From an uncultured Bacteroidales bacterium (GTDB taxonomy: Bacteria; Bacteroidota; Bacteroidia; Bacteroidales; Muribaculaceae): 40,492 bases of DNA. Location of the stretch: the NCBI GenBank assembly GCA_900544535.1, contig UQVH01000024.1:1-40492 (forward strand), read 5' to 3'. The position numbers were made by a program, and so were the translations under genes. Below the pieces are notes generated by a model. That model did no database searches. It worked only from the letters and a program-made list of their open reading frames with translations, and was not told the DNA's origin. Position 1 is the stretch's first letter, and the number at the start of each line of letters is the position of its first letter. Shown here one piece after another: positions 1 through 7,959 of the stretch.

Positions 1-69
1 GCCTTTCAAGATGTTGGACTCACTGATTTATGGTTTAGCGGACAGTAATAATATTATTTAAACCTGACA

Positions 70-117
70 CAAAGATAGTGTCTCCGCAAGCCGATTTAGT
101 GCGATAATGCGGAGACA
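70..117 (-). promoter_or_regulatory. Leftward promoter -7 box with adjacent inverted repeat
   Basis: On the minus strand TATCTTTG (77 to 70) matches the Bacteroidetes -7 consensus TAnnTTTG and would drive a gene left of the window. Directly upstream lies a perfect 10-bp inverted repeat, TGTCTCCGCA at 79-88 and TGCGGAGACA at 108-117, with a 19-nt loop. It covers the expected spacer and -33 region, and I see no clear TTG there. It could be an operator or a hairpin at the end of the yraN transcript. Neither side has a convincing U-tract, so I favour an operator, weakly. Confidence 0.4.
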
Positions 118-142
118 GGCAAAAAAGTTTCAAAAAGCCGGT

Positions 143-511
143 TCAACGATTGTTGAGTGAAGGAAGAAAAGCGTCAGGAATGTGCTCTACGGTGTAGGAT
201 TCGGGGCTGCCGATGACAATAACGATGTCAAAACGCGGTTCCAAGGGGATCTCATACTGGCACATGTAGGAATCGGCCGCCCTGACCATACGGCTGCGTT
301 TGCGGCGGTCAATAGCCTCAACCGGATCTACGAAATCGGTCGAGCGTGTCTTGACTTCGACAAAACAGATGACATCGTCTTTGGTAGCGATGAAGTCTAT
401 CTCAACCCCTCCGATGCGGATATTCTCGCCACAGACGGCATAGCCCTGAGAGAGAAGACACTCACGTGCCACCTCCTCACCCCATTTGCCAAGTTCATTG
501 TGACGCGCCAC
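143..511 (-). CDS. yraN: YraN family endonuclease-like protein (UPF0102)
   Basis: A 122-residue protein of the YraN/UPF0102 family, small cytoplasmic proteins with the PD-(D/E)XK nuclease fold whose cellular role is not settled. The N-terminus (NELGKWGEEVA) is the family signature. The fold's active-site pattern is intact: D39 in GGVEIDF, then E52 and K54 in FVEVKTR. Length is normal for the family. It is the last gene of the leftward array, 34 bp after obg, so it is probably co-transcribed with it. Identification is by motif; the substrate is unknown. Confidence 0.9.
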   Translation of the reverse strand: MARHNELGKWGEEVARECLLSQGYAVCGENIRIGGVEIDFIATKDDVICFVEVKTRSTDFVDPVEAIDRRKRSRMVRAADSYMCQYEIPLEPRFDIVIVIGSPESYTVEHIPDAFLPSLNNR

Positions 512-545
512 GGAAGGAGAGATTTCAGATTACCGGAGACGCGGA

Positions 546-1742
546 TCAGTCCTTATATTCTTCGTAGCCGTCCTCGTCGAGCATGTCGTAGCCGTAATCC
601 TCACCCTCGAAATCCTCTTCATCGATGAATTCCTCGTCATCCTCCTCAGGCGCGGGGACATTCTCGAAGATAAACTCATCTTCCTCACGAACACGGTGGT
701 GACCGTCAAGCGGACGGTGGGTGATGGGCTCGGTGTCGATGCGGTTACGCTCGTCGGTGATCTCGCGCCAGAGCATATCTTTAAGCTCTGTCAGCCCCAT
801 TCCGGTTACTGCCGAGATGAATATGTGGGGAACACCCTCAGGGAGAGTGGCTTCGATTTCGCTCATTAGCTCATCATCGAGCATGTCGCTCTTGGAGACG
901 GCAAGCACACGCGGTTTGTCGGCCAACTGCGGATTGAAGCGTTCAAGCTCACCGACAAGGATGTCGTACTGCGCCTTGATGTCGTCGGCATCGGCCGGGA
1001 CCATAAAAAGCAACACTGCGTTGCGCTCGATGTGGCGCAGGAAGCGCAGACCAAGGCCCTTTCCCTCGCTCGCACCTTCGATGATACCCGGAATGTCGGC
1101 CATGACAAAGGAACTGTCACCGCGATAGGACACAATGCCCAACTGCGGTTCCATTGTGGTGAAGGGGTAGTCGGCGATCTTAGGCCGCGCTGCGGAAATC
1201 GATGACAGGAGAGTAGATTTTCCGGCATTGGGGAAGCCCACAAGGCCCACGTCGGCAAGAAGTTTCAGTTCAAGGATGATGCTTTTCTCGATGGCCGGTT
1301 CGCCGGGCTGAGCATAGCGCGGTGTGCGGTTTGTGGCGCTCTTGAAATGCCAGTTGCCGAGACCGCCGCGGCCTCCGCGCAGGAGCTTTACCTCTTCGCC
1401 GTCGGCTGTCACCTCACACTGATATTCTCCGGTTTCGGCATCGAAGACAACAGTTCCGCAGGGCACGTCGACAATCACATCCTCGCCGTCCTTGCCGAAA
1501 GAGCGTCCGCCGGAACCGCTCTGGCCGTTTCCGGCAAAGATATGACGGCGGTAGCGCAGCGGGAGCAGAGTCCACATGTGGCTGTTGCCACGCAGTATTA
1601 TATGACCGCCACGGCCTCCGTCACCCCCGTCAGGGCCTCCTTTGGGGACATATTTTGCCCGATAAAAATGACGCGATCCGGCGCCACCCTTGCCTGAACG
1701 GCAGAGGACTTTGACATAGTCTATGAAATTGGAATCAGCCAT
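546..1742 (-). CDS. obg: GTPase Obg (CgtA), ribosome assembly
   Basis: Obg is an essential GTPase that binds the large ribosomal subunit and links its maturation to the stringent response. Residues 1-160 form the glycine-rich Obg fold (GGPDGGDGGRGG near 35-46). The G domain follows, with G1 GFPNAGKST at 169-177, the switch I segment DYPFTTMEP and G3 DIPGIIEGA. The C-terminal 50 residues are strongly acidic (EEDDEEFIDEEDFEGED), a variable tail common in Obg proteins. The length (398 aa) is normal for Bacteroidetes. It lies 57 bp after the ptmE-like gene in the same direction. Confidence 0.97.
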   Translation of the reverse strand: MADSNFIDYVKVLCRSGKGGAGSRHFYRAKYVPKGGPDGGDGGRGGHIILRGNSHMWTLLPLRYRRHIFAGNGQSGSGGRSFGKDGEDVIVDVPCGTVVFDAETGEYQCEVTADGEEVKLLRGGRGGLGNWHFKSATNRTPRYAQPGEPAIEKSIILELKLLADVGLVGFPNAGKSTLLSSISAARPKIADYPFTTMEPQLGIVSYRGDSSFVMADIPGIIEGASEGKGLGLRFLRHIERNAVLLFMVPADADDIKAQYDILVGELERFNPQLADKPRVLAVSKSDMLDDELMSEIEATLPEGVPHIFISAVTGMGLTELKDMLWREITDERNRIDTEPITHRPLDGHHRVREEDEFIFENVPAPEEDDEEFIDEEDFEGEDYGYDMLDEDGYEEYKD

Positions 1743-1799
1743 GGCGATATGAATTTACTCTTTAAATTTTCTTTATTAACAATCTTTGTCGTGAAACGT

Positions 1800-2849
1800 T
1801 TAGCGGGTCTGGCTCACATGAACCATCAGTTCGCGGGCGTGAGCGAAATCAGCCGGCGAACCTATGTCGATCCACGTGCCGTTGATCGGATAATAGGTCA
1901 CTTTGCCTCCCTCGGCAATGGTCTGCTCGATGAGATCAGGAGCATCCATGCGGTTGTCAGGGCTAAGGCTACTGAGAATCTGGTTGGAGAAAATATAGAT
2001 TCCGGCATTTGCGTAATAGCTGTATGAGGGCTTTTCAACAAGCCCGGTCACGCGCTCCCCTTCAGTGGCAAGAATGGCGTAGGGGACGGAGACGTTGTAC
2101 GATACGACAGCTATCGTGATGTCGGCCTTCTCGGAAATGTGGCGCAGGTAAAGATCCTCGAAAGATATGGTGGTGAGAAGATCGGAGTTCATCACTATGG
2201 TGTCACCCTCAGCCGGAAGCCCCACAAGGGCGACAGAGCCGATGGTGCCGAGCGGACGGGTCTCACGCACACATCTGACGTTCACCCCTCCGACGGGTGA
2301 GGCGAAATGCTCTTCAAGCTGTTCGGCAAGATAGTTGACTGTCACGCTTATATCAGTGACACCCACTGCCGCGAGGGCCTCGACGTTATAGTCGATGATG
2401 GCTTTGCCTCCGATTTCGAGGAGCGGTTTGGGAGTCGTGAGAGTCATCGGGCGCAGACGCTCTCCCTTGCCTCCGGCCATAAGCACGGCGCCGACAGGCA
2501 GGATGGTGCGGGTGCGGACCGTGTCTATAAGCCTGACCACACGGCCTTCGGAATCGAGAACCGGAATGAGCCTTATGCCGCGCTTACGTATCTCACGCAC
2601 TTCCGCGGGGTTGATTTTACCCTGCCGGAGGGCATGGAAGCCACGAAACATGGCTGCCGATACGGGAGAATCGAGTGCAACACCGGAAAGCAGAGCACGG
2701 CGGACGTCGCCGTCGGTCAGCGTGCCTGTCATCCGTCCGTCAGGACAGATGACGATCAGTGTCATCACTCCGCCGGAAAGGTCGTTGAGCATACGCAGAG
2801 CCTCTGTCAGAGGGGCCTGTTCGGCTATGATATGTCGGTCAATCCGCAT
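1800..2849 (-). CDS. CBS-domain sugar-1-phosphate nucleotidyltransferase, PtmE-like
   Basis: A 349-residue protein with two parts. Residues about 5-115 form a CBS pair (GTLTDGDVRRALL at 42-54), and residues about 118-345 an RmlA/GlmU-type nucleotidyltransferase with the nucleotide-binding loop AGGKGERLRPMT (125-136). This order, CBS then NTP-transferase, is that of PtmE, the Campylobacter enzyme that makes GDP-glucosamine for legionaminic acid. The sugar and nucleotide used here are inferred from the neighbours, not read from the protein. The start overlaps the end of the neuA-like gene by 11 bp, which indicates translational coupling. A mannose-1-phosphate guanylyltransferase is an alternative. 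Confidence 0.8.
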   Translation of the reverse strand: MRIDRHIIAEQAPLTEALRMLNDLSGGVMTLIVICPDGRMTGTLTDGDVRRALLSGVALDSPVSAAMFRGFHALRQGKINPAEVREIRKRGIRLIPVLDSEGRVVRLIDTVRTRTILPVGAVLMAGGKGERLRPMTLTTPKPLLEIGGKAIIDYNVEALAAVGVTDISVTVNYLAEQLEEHFASPVGGVNVRCVRETRPLGTIGSVALVGLPAEGDTIVMNSDLLTTISFEDLYLRHISEKADITIAVVSYNVSVPYAILATEGERVTGLVEKPSYSYYANAGIYIFSNQILSSLSPDNRMDAPDLIEQTIAEGGKVTYYPINGTWIDIGSPADFAHARELMVHVSQTR

Positions 2850-3546
2850 GGTTCTGAAGATTTTGTGTTATTGTTTCAGCGATGGTCCAGTCAAGCGGGG
2901 TGTCAAGATCGACCGAACGCGAACGCGGCATCTCATAAGGGATGCGCCTGGGAAATTCGCCCAAAGACATCCGGCGGACCGACTCAGGGTTGATGACATA
3001 GACTGCGCCGTTGAACTGCCAGGCTTTCGGAGCGTCCTGGCGGCGCGTCAGACGACCGTCTCCTTTGGAGACATGGAGAGTGCCGTCCTGACGGGTTTCG
3101 AAACAGTCGTAATAAGGATTGCAGGGCGCCTCGGCGACGCTGACCACCATGTCGCAGTCCGGAGTGTAGAGTTCCAGACAACCTTCGACATCGGAGACGG
3201 TACGCAATGGGGATGTCGGCTGGAGCAGCACCACCTTATTATATATAAGGCCCTGCCGGTCGGCCCAGCCCATAGCGTCGAGAATCACCTCGCGCGAGCC
3301 CACCCTGTCGCCGCCGAGAGCTTCGGGGCGCCGATAGGGAACCGGGAGCCCGATGCCTTCGCCGCAGAGGCGTATCTCGTCATCGTCGGTAGACAGGATG
3401 ATGTGAGAATCGGGCGCGACAGCTCTGGCCACATCTATGGAATAGTGGATCAGCGGGCGGCCACAGAATTCCTTTATATTCTTGCGTGGAATTCCCTTGC
3501 TGCCGCCGCGGGCGGGGATGATGACAAGCGCTTGGTTATCGGTCAT
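2839..3546 (-). CDS. CMP-nonulosonate cytidylyltransferase (NeuA/LegF-like)
   Basis: Transfers CMP to a nine-carbon acidic sugar (sialic, legionaminic or pseudaminic type), making the donor for surface glycans. The family signature IIPARGGSKGIPRKN lies just after the N-terminus, and LLQPTSPLR follows mid-protein. I start at the ATG at 3546 (235 aa). The open frame runs upstream to 3651, but those residues lie inside the neuC-like gene and have no family similarity. The gene overlaps the neuC-like gene by 11 bp and the ptmE-like gene by 11 bp, a tightly coupled trio. The exact sugar is not determined; legionaminic-type is favoured by the PtmE-like partner. Confidence 0.85.
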   Translation of the reverse strand: MTDNQALVIIPARGGSKGIPRKNIKEFCGRPLIHYSIDVARAVAPDSHIILSTDDDEIRLCGEGIGLPVPYRRPEALGGDRVGSREVILDAMGWADRQGLIYNKVVLLQPTSPLRTVSDVEGCLELYTPDCDMVVSVAEAPCNPYYDCFETRQDGTLHVSKGDGRLTRRQDAPKAWQFNGAVYVINPESVRRMSLGEFPRRIPYEMPRSRSVDLDTPLDWTIAETITQNLQNHAD

Positions 3547-4699
3547 AGAATTTCTTTGTCTGAAGGGTTTGGAGAGGAGTTTCAGCGATGGCGCGGACCA
3601 TGATGTCGAGAGTGTCGGGGCAGAAATATGGATTTTCAGCCTCACGGGCAATCCGCCGGCCCTCGTCGCTCAACGCGCGGTCCAATGCGGCTGCTATCTC
3701 TTCGCAACTGTCGCCGCAGTGCATCACACTCGGCCCGCACAGGCGTCCGCGCTGACGGATGCCGATGTCTACGGTCGGGATGTGCATCGAGGGGACTTCC
3801 ACTATGCCGCTCGAAGAGTTGCCGACAACGGCACTGACGCAACGCAAGGCTGAAAGATAGCGCAGTTTGCCCAAAGAGGGGACGATCTTCACACGTTCCG
3901 GCCGTGAGGCGCCATAGGCTTCGATGAGATCTATGATGATGCGTCCGCGGGGGTCGTTGTTGGGATAGGTCATCAGCACCTTGTAATCCGGGAAACGGTC
4001 GAGGGCGTCGAGCAGAGCGCGGCAACGGACCGCAGGGTTTTCGTCGTCAAGCGTAGCGGGATGGTAGGTAACAAGCAGAGCCTTGTCGGTAAGGCTGAAA
4101 CCGATGGACTCTTCAAGTTCGGCGCGCGACATGAGGGGCTCGTGGAGAATGTTGTAGACACCGATCGCACCAGTATTGATGACTCTGTCGGGAGCCTCGC
4201 CCATCGCAATCACACGCTGCCGGTAGGGTTCGGTCGCAGTCAGATGCAGGGAGGCCATTTTGGTGATCGAGTGACGGATGCTGTCGTCTATGGCGCCTTC
4301 GGAAATTTCACCTCCGGCTATATGGACAACAGGCACTCTCGTCATCAGCGCGGCGGTGGCTGTGGCAAGCATCTCGAAACGGTCGCCGAGGATGACAAGC
4401 AGATCGGGACGCAGGCGCGAAAGTTCATCCGCCATGCCGGTCATGCACACGGCCATGGCACTGACGGTCGAAGTGTCGGAATCGGCGTCGTCGGGCATCG
4501 GGATTCTCACCGGATCGGTAAATCCGTCGGCGATGATTTCAGAGATTGTGTTGCCGTAACGCGGAGAAAGGTGCATGTTGGTAGCCAGTATGGTCACCTC
4601 GCAATCGTCGCGGGCTGACAGGGCACGGGCAATGCCGCTGAGCAGTCCCCAGTCAGCACGAGTACCTGTCGCTATGGCTATCTTTCTGCGGTCTGTCAT
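3536..4699 (-). CDS. Hydrolysing UDP/GDP-sugar 2-epimerase (NeuC/LegG-like)
   Basis: A 387-residue member of the WecB/NeuC family. NeuC and LegG release UDP from a UDP-N-acetyl-hexosamine while inverting C2, giving the ManNAc-type precursor condensed with phosphoenolpyruvate by NeuB/LegI. Visible features are the N-terminal IATGTRADWGLL, LVILGDRFEM, the HIAGGEISEGAIDDSIRHSITK segment and the nucleotide-binding VVGNSSSGIVEVP near the C-terminus. It begins 34 bp after yggS. No NeuB/LegI synthase or LegB/LegC is within the window, so the pathway must be completed elsewhere. WecB (non-hydrolysing) is less likely, given the NeuA-type neighbour. Confidence 0.87.
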   Translation of the reverse strand: MTDRRKIAIATGTRADWGLLSGIARALSARDDCEVTILATNMHLSPRYGNTISEIIADGFTDPVRIPMPDDADSDTSTVSAMAVCMTGMADELSRLRPDLLVILGDRFEMLATATAALMTRVPVVHIAGGEISEGAIDDSIRHSITKMASLHLTATEPYRQRVIAMGEAPDRVINTGAIGVYNILHEPLMSRAELEESIGFSLTDKALLVTYHPATLDDENPAVRCRALLDALDRFPDYKVLMTYPNNDPRGRIIIDLIEAYGASRPERVKIVPSLGKLRYLSALRCVSAVVGNSSSGIVEVPSMHIPTVDIGIRQRGRLCGPSVMHCGDSCEEIAAALDRALSDEGRRIAREAENPYFCPDTLDIMVRAIAETPLQTLQTKKFYDR

Positions 4700-4733
4700 A
4701 TTTATATATACAACGGTTCCCTCCTTAAGTTTA

Positions 4734-5408
4734 TCAATACTCTCTTTCGCCGAAAATCGAAGTGCCTACACGGACCATAGTGCTACCCTCCTCCACGGCG
4801 AGAGGCCAGTCATGACTCATGCCCATGCTCACGGTGTCGAATGCGGGGCTGTCGGAAAAGACGGTCGAACGCAAGCGATCGAAAACGCCGCGGATCTCGC
4901 GGAAGTCGGAACGGATGCGGGTCTCGTCGTCGACATTCGATGCCATGCCCATCACTCCGCGGAACTCCACACCGCTCATGGCGGCGACAAGTTCGGGAGT
5001 GACGAAAGCGAGAAGCTCGTCAGGGGTAAATCCGAATTTTGTTTCCTCGCGGGCCACATGCAGTTGCAGGAGAACTCCTGGACGGCGTCCCGTCTTGCGG
5101 GCCTCGGAGTCGATGGCTTCAAGGAGACGCGGAGAATCGACGCTGTGGATCATCGCGGCACATGCCACGACTTTCTTCACCTTGTTTGTCTGAAGATGGC
5201 CTATGAAATGCCATTCGATGTCTCCGGGGAGCGCTGCGGCTTTCGCTTCAAGTTCCAGAGCACGGCTCTCGCCAAAGATTCTCTGTCCGGCGGCGTAAGC
5301 CTCGGAAAGAGCCTCGACAGGATGGAACTTGGAGACGGCCACAAGAGCCACTTCCTCCGGGACAGCCCGGCGGATTCTGCGGAGATTTTCTGTGATTGAC
5401 CCAGCCAT
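4734..5408 (-). CDS. YggS-type pyridoxal phosphate homeostasis protein
   Basis: A 224-residue PLP-binding protein of the YggS/PROSC/YBL036C family, a single alanine-racemase-like barrel that buffers free PLP and affects amino-acid and keto-acid pools. PLP lysine K27 sits in AVSKFHP. The conserved motifs WHFIGHLQTNK, FRGVMGMAS, SMGMSHDWPLA and VRVGTSIFGER occur in order. It follows the DUF4494 gene by 20 bp on the same strand, as is common in Bacteroidetes. Together with pdxJ about 5 kb away, it is one of two B6-related genes here. Confidence 0.95.
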   Translation of the reverse strand: MAGSITENLRRIRRAVPEEVALVAVSKFHPVEALSEAYAAGQRIFGESRALELEAKAAALPGDIEWHFIGHLQTNKVKKVVACAAMIHSVDSPRLLEAIDSEARKTGRRPGVLLQLHVAREETKFGFTPDELLAFVTPELVAAMSGVEFRGVMGMASNVDDETRIRSDFREIRGVFDRLRSTVFSDSPAFDTVSMGMSHDWPLAVEEGSTMVRVGTSIFGEREY

Positions 5409-5428
5409 ATCTATTTTGCGGAGCGCGG

Positions 5429-5881
5429 TCAGGCCTCGGCCGGTTTATTCTCGCCTGAGAGATCGGCGTCGTAGACATCCATGATGAGAGTCTCCTGGAT
5501 GGTGTTGATCTCGAAGTCGGCCATGGTGCCCTTCATTCCCTCCATGAAGTTGTCGTAGGCTTCCTTGAAGCTGTCGGCGGCAACGAGGATCTGAGAGATT
5601 GATTTCTTTTCGACTGCGGTTTTCTCGTCGAGAGTGATGAAAGCCACTTTTACGAGATACCATTTGTCGCCGGTCCTTTCGCGGAAGATTTCAGCTATTT
5701 TTGTGCGCTTTACAGCCGACACCGAAAAATCGGAGGTAAAGTGTGAGATCTCTTCGGAAATACGAGCCTCAGCCTCGGTGAATGAGAGGGCGTCGACCAT
5801 GTAGGCCTCAGTGACTTTCTTGATCGCACCGTTTTCCATTGTCTTATCGTAGCGGACTTTCGTCTCGAACCAATTTGCCAT
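5429..5881 (-). CDS. DUF4494 domain-containing protein
   Basis: A 150-residue cytoplasmic protein that matches the Bacteroidetes-restricted DUF4494 family by its N-terminus (MANWFETKVRYDK) and overall length. No biochemical role is known for the family and I see no catalytic motif, signal peptide or membrane segment. It is the first gene of the leftward array, with a good promoter 45-75 bp upstream, and is followed at 20 bp by yggS, a pairing that recurs in Bacteroidetes. Confidence 0.85.
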   Translation of the reverse strand: MANWFETKVRYDKTMENGAIKKVTEAYMVDALSFTEAEARISEEISHFTSDFSVSAVKRTKIAEIFRERTGDKWYLVKVAFITLDEKTAVEKKSISQILVAADSFKEAYDNFMEGMKGTMADFEINTIQETLIMDVYDADLSGENKPAEA

Positions 5882-5924
5882 TTTCTTGATTTTTTAATTA
5901 ACCTATTGTAATAATTTATTCATG

Positions 5925-5956
5925 CAAAATTACAGAAAATCCGTGAGCTTTCCCAA
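5925..5956 (-). promoter_or_regulatory. Promoter of DUF4494-yggS-neuC array
   Basis: On the minus strand TAATTTTG (5932 to 5925) is a -7 box, with TTG (5956 to 5954) as the -33 element 21 bp upstream. It lies 44 bp from the DUF4494 start codon and could serve the whole array to yraN. Confidence 0.65.
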
Positions 5957-5990
5957 AAGAATTGTAAACTGCGTTTTTTATTTCACATAT

Positions 5991-6021
5991 TTGACGCATT
6001 TGTGAATTTTTGTTACCTTTG
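5991..6021 (+). promoter_or_regulatory. Promoter of DUF805 gene
   Basis: TTG at 5991-5993 and TACCTTTG at 6014-6021, spaced by 20 bp, fit the Bacteroidetes sigma-ABfr consensus. The start codon is 62 bp downstream. It is arranged back to back with the DUF4494 promoter, with 34 bp between their -33 elements. Confidence 0.7.
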
Positions 6022-6083
6022 CATTATACCGTTTCTCCTGACGGTCAAACTTACATAAACTTAACATTAATACTTTTCTTACA

Positions 6084-6464
6084 ATGTATCAGCTCCAAAT
6101 TCCATTCGGCGAGGCCGTAAAACGCGCGCTCACCGTGAACTATTGCAATTTCCAGGGTCGTGCCTCACGTTCCGAATACTGGTGGTTCGTACTTTTCGCA
6201 TTCGTAGTCGGTGCAGCTATCAATGTACTTTTCTGCTGGAGTACAACCCTCAACTATATCATATCCGGCGTTGTCAGTCTCGCGTTCCTTCTTCCGAATC
6301 TCGGACTGGCTGTGCGCCGTCTGCATGACACCGGCCACTCCGGATGGTGGATCTTCATCAACTGCGTTCCTCTGGTAGGCTGGATCATCTATCTCATCTT
6401 CGTCATCAAGGAAAGCGAGCCCGCACCCAACAAATGGGGCCAGATTCCCAACCTCATGCAATAA
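6084..6464 (+). CDS. DUF805 family inner-membrane protein
   Basis: A 126-residue integral membrane protein of the DUF805 (YhaH/YhaI) family, role unknown. The family hallmarks are present: FQGRASRSEYWWF near residue 23 before the first membrane segment, and NLGLAVRRLHDTGHSGWW before the last. Hydrophobic stretches lie at about 35-52, 57-75 and 90-110. It has its own promoter. The next gene starts 33 bp later in the same direction. Confidence 0.9.
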   Translation: MYQLQIPFGEAVKRALTVNYCNFQGRASRSEYWWFVLFAFVVGAAINVLFCWSTTLNYIISGVVSLAFLLPNLGLAVRRLHDTGHSGWWIFINCVPLVGWIIYLIFVIKESEPAPNKWGQIPNLMQ

Positions 6465-6497
6465 ATTCCACCTCCAATAAACCTCTTTACCAACTGA

Positions 6498-7325
6498 ATG
6501 ACAGACGGACCTTTTGACAGCCAGAAGATCGACAATCCCGAAATATGCAACCTGCTGCTGCGTATAAGCCGGGAGGCGATCCATGCGGTCATATACTCTA
6601 TTGTCGAGGACAATTCGCTGATTTACCGGCGGATTGTCCTCGATCCCAATTCCGCTTCGCGGCTTCAGGCCATCGAAAGCGTCATCTATGACAACCCGAT
6701 ACTCCTGAGCGACTTCCGTCAGGTGATCTGCGTGATAGAGACACCTGAACTTACCGTAGTTCCTGCGGAATGCAGCTCGGAATCAGACCGGCAGCTGCTT
6801 TTCAAGGCCGCTTTCCCGGATTCGGCGCTTCTGATGGAAGGCGACGAGACCGGCACGCGCAATGCAGTCATACTGATGGGTATCGAGCCGGATCTGCGCG
6901 GATTTCTGAACCGTACGTTTCACCGAGTCAGAATCATGAGCCACCTCGGAGCGCTCTGCCGCTATTTCGCATCGAAAAGCGGACAGGGAAACAATCTGAA
7001 AATGGTGGTGAACGCACGTCAGAAATCGCTCGATGTGATTGTGCTCGACGGCCACCGTCTGCTCATGGCCAACACGTTCGAAGCCGACACGGCGGAAAAC
7101 GCGGCCTACTACATTCTTGCCTGCCGGAAGCAACTCGGACTCGACCAGCACAGCGACGAGCTTCTGATTGCCGGTGACCAGGGTGCAAGAGAAGCCCTGA
7201 CCCCGATACTGCGCACATACGTCGCCCGCGTCATGCCTGTGATCTTCCCCCCGCAGATGTTCAAGGCCGGAAAAGACGCGATGCTCGCCCCGTTTGATCT
7301 TATCGTCACTCCAATATGCGAATAA
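6498..7325 (+). CDS. DUF3822 family protein
   Basis: A 275-residue protein that fits the Bacteroidetes DUF3822 family, which has an actin/ASKHA-like fold and unknown function. The call rests on size, general sequence and on the 10-bp overlap with rsmD immediately downstream, the usual neighbour of DUF3822. There is no signal peptide or membrane segment, so it is cytoplasmic. Coupling to rsmD suggests a link with rRNA modification or ribosome biogenesis, but that is inference from context only. Confidence 0.8.
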   Translation: MTDGPFDSQKIDNPEICNLLLRISREAIHAVIYSIVEDNSLIYRRIVLDPNSASRLQAIESVIYDNPILLSDFRQVICVIETPELTVVPAECSSESDRQLLFKAAFPDSALLMEGDETGTRNAVILMGIEPDLRGFLNRTFHRVRIMSHLGALCRYFASKSGQGNNLKMVVNARQKSLDVIVLDGHRLLMANTFEADTAENAAYYILACRKQLGLDQHSDELLIAGDQGAREALTPILRTYVARVMPVIFPPQMFKAGKDAMLAPFDLIVTPICE

Positions 7326-7918
7326 TCAGAGGAAAATACGGCCGTCGGCGCTTCAATGTACCGACCAACATCACCGCACGCCCTACCACGGATTTTGCGC
7401 GCGAAAACATCTTCAACGTAATCGAAAACAAGACCGACATCGAAGGACTGCGCTGTCTCGACCTTTTTGCCGGCACAGGCGCCGTCAGCTTCGAACTGCT
7501 CTCGCGTGGCGCGGCGTCAGTCACATCTGTCGAGAAGTCGGCCACTCAGGCACGGTTTATCGAAAAGGTCAAGCAGGAACTCGGCGACCGCAACCTGCAT
7601 CTGCTGCGCACGGATGCGCTACGTTTCATCCGCGACTCGTCGATTGCCTTTGATTTCGTATTTGCCGATCCTCCCTACGACCTCGACGGATTCGGCGATA
7701 TTCCCGGAATGGTCCTCAACTCACGGCTGCTGCATCCGGGAAGCATTTTTATCATCGAACATTCCAAAAAGTACGATTTTTCCGCACTTCCCCATTTCAG
7801 CGAACACCGCGCCTACGGCTCTGTCAACTTCTCGATCTTCGAGATCCCCGGAGAGGGCAAATCGGGCAGCGAAGAGTGCAGGCCTGACTGTGAAGAGCCC
7901 GGCCCGCAGGACGAATAA
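7316..7918 (+). CDS. rsmD: 16S rRNA (guanine-966 N2)-methyltransferase RsmD
   Basis: Methylates G966 of 16S rRNA on the assembled 30S subunit, using S-adenosylmethionine. Motifs in order: N-terminal MRIIRGKYGRRRF, RPTTDFARENIFN (20s-30s), SAM loop LDLFAGTGAVSFE (48-60) and catalytic DPPY at 118-121. Length is 200 aa, slightly long because of a 15-20 residue hydrophilic tail (GEGKSGSEECRPDCEEPGPQDE) past the conserved fold. The start overlaps DUF3822 by 10 bp. The stop codon lies inside a hairpin (7904-7926). Confidence 0.95.
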   Translation: MRIIRGKYGRRRFNVPTNITARPTTDFARENIFNVIENKTDIEGLRCLDLFAGTGAVSFELLSRGAASVTSVEKSATQARFIEKVKQELGDRNLHLLRTDALRFIRDSSIAFDFVFADPPYDLDGFGDIPGMVLNSRLLHPGSIFIIEHSKKYDFSALPHFSEHRAYGSVNFSIFEIPGEGKSGSEECRPDCEEPGPQDE

Positions 7919-7926
7919 TCCTGCGG
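7904..7926. terminator. Hairpin overlapping the rsmD stop, between convergent genes
   Basis: CCGCAGGA (7904-7911) and TCCTGCGG (7919-7926) form a perfect 8-bp stem with a 7-nt loop that contains the rsmD stop codon. The sequence after it in the plus direction is A-rich, so it is not a classical intrinsic terminator. It may still define the 3' end of rsmD and/or of the convergent tonB transcript. Confidence 0.4.
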
Positions 7927-7959
7927 AAAAGGAATAAAAGACGAATACAAAGGGATTTT

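Noticed and set aside
2395..3603. 402-codon plus-strand frame
   Set aside because: It lies antisense across the ptmE-like and neuA-like genes, which have clear family motifs. Its residues show no family pattern.
3547..3651. N-terminal extension of the neuA-like gene
   Set aside because: It is the out-of-frame reading of the neuC-like 3' end; the family signature begins right after ATG 3546.
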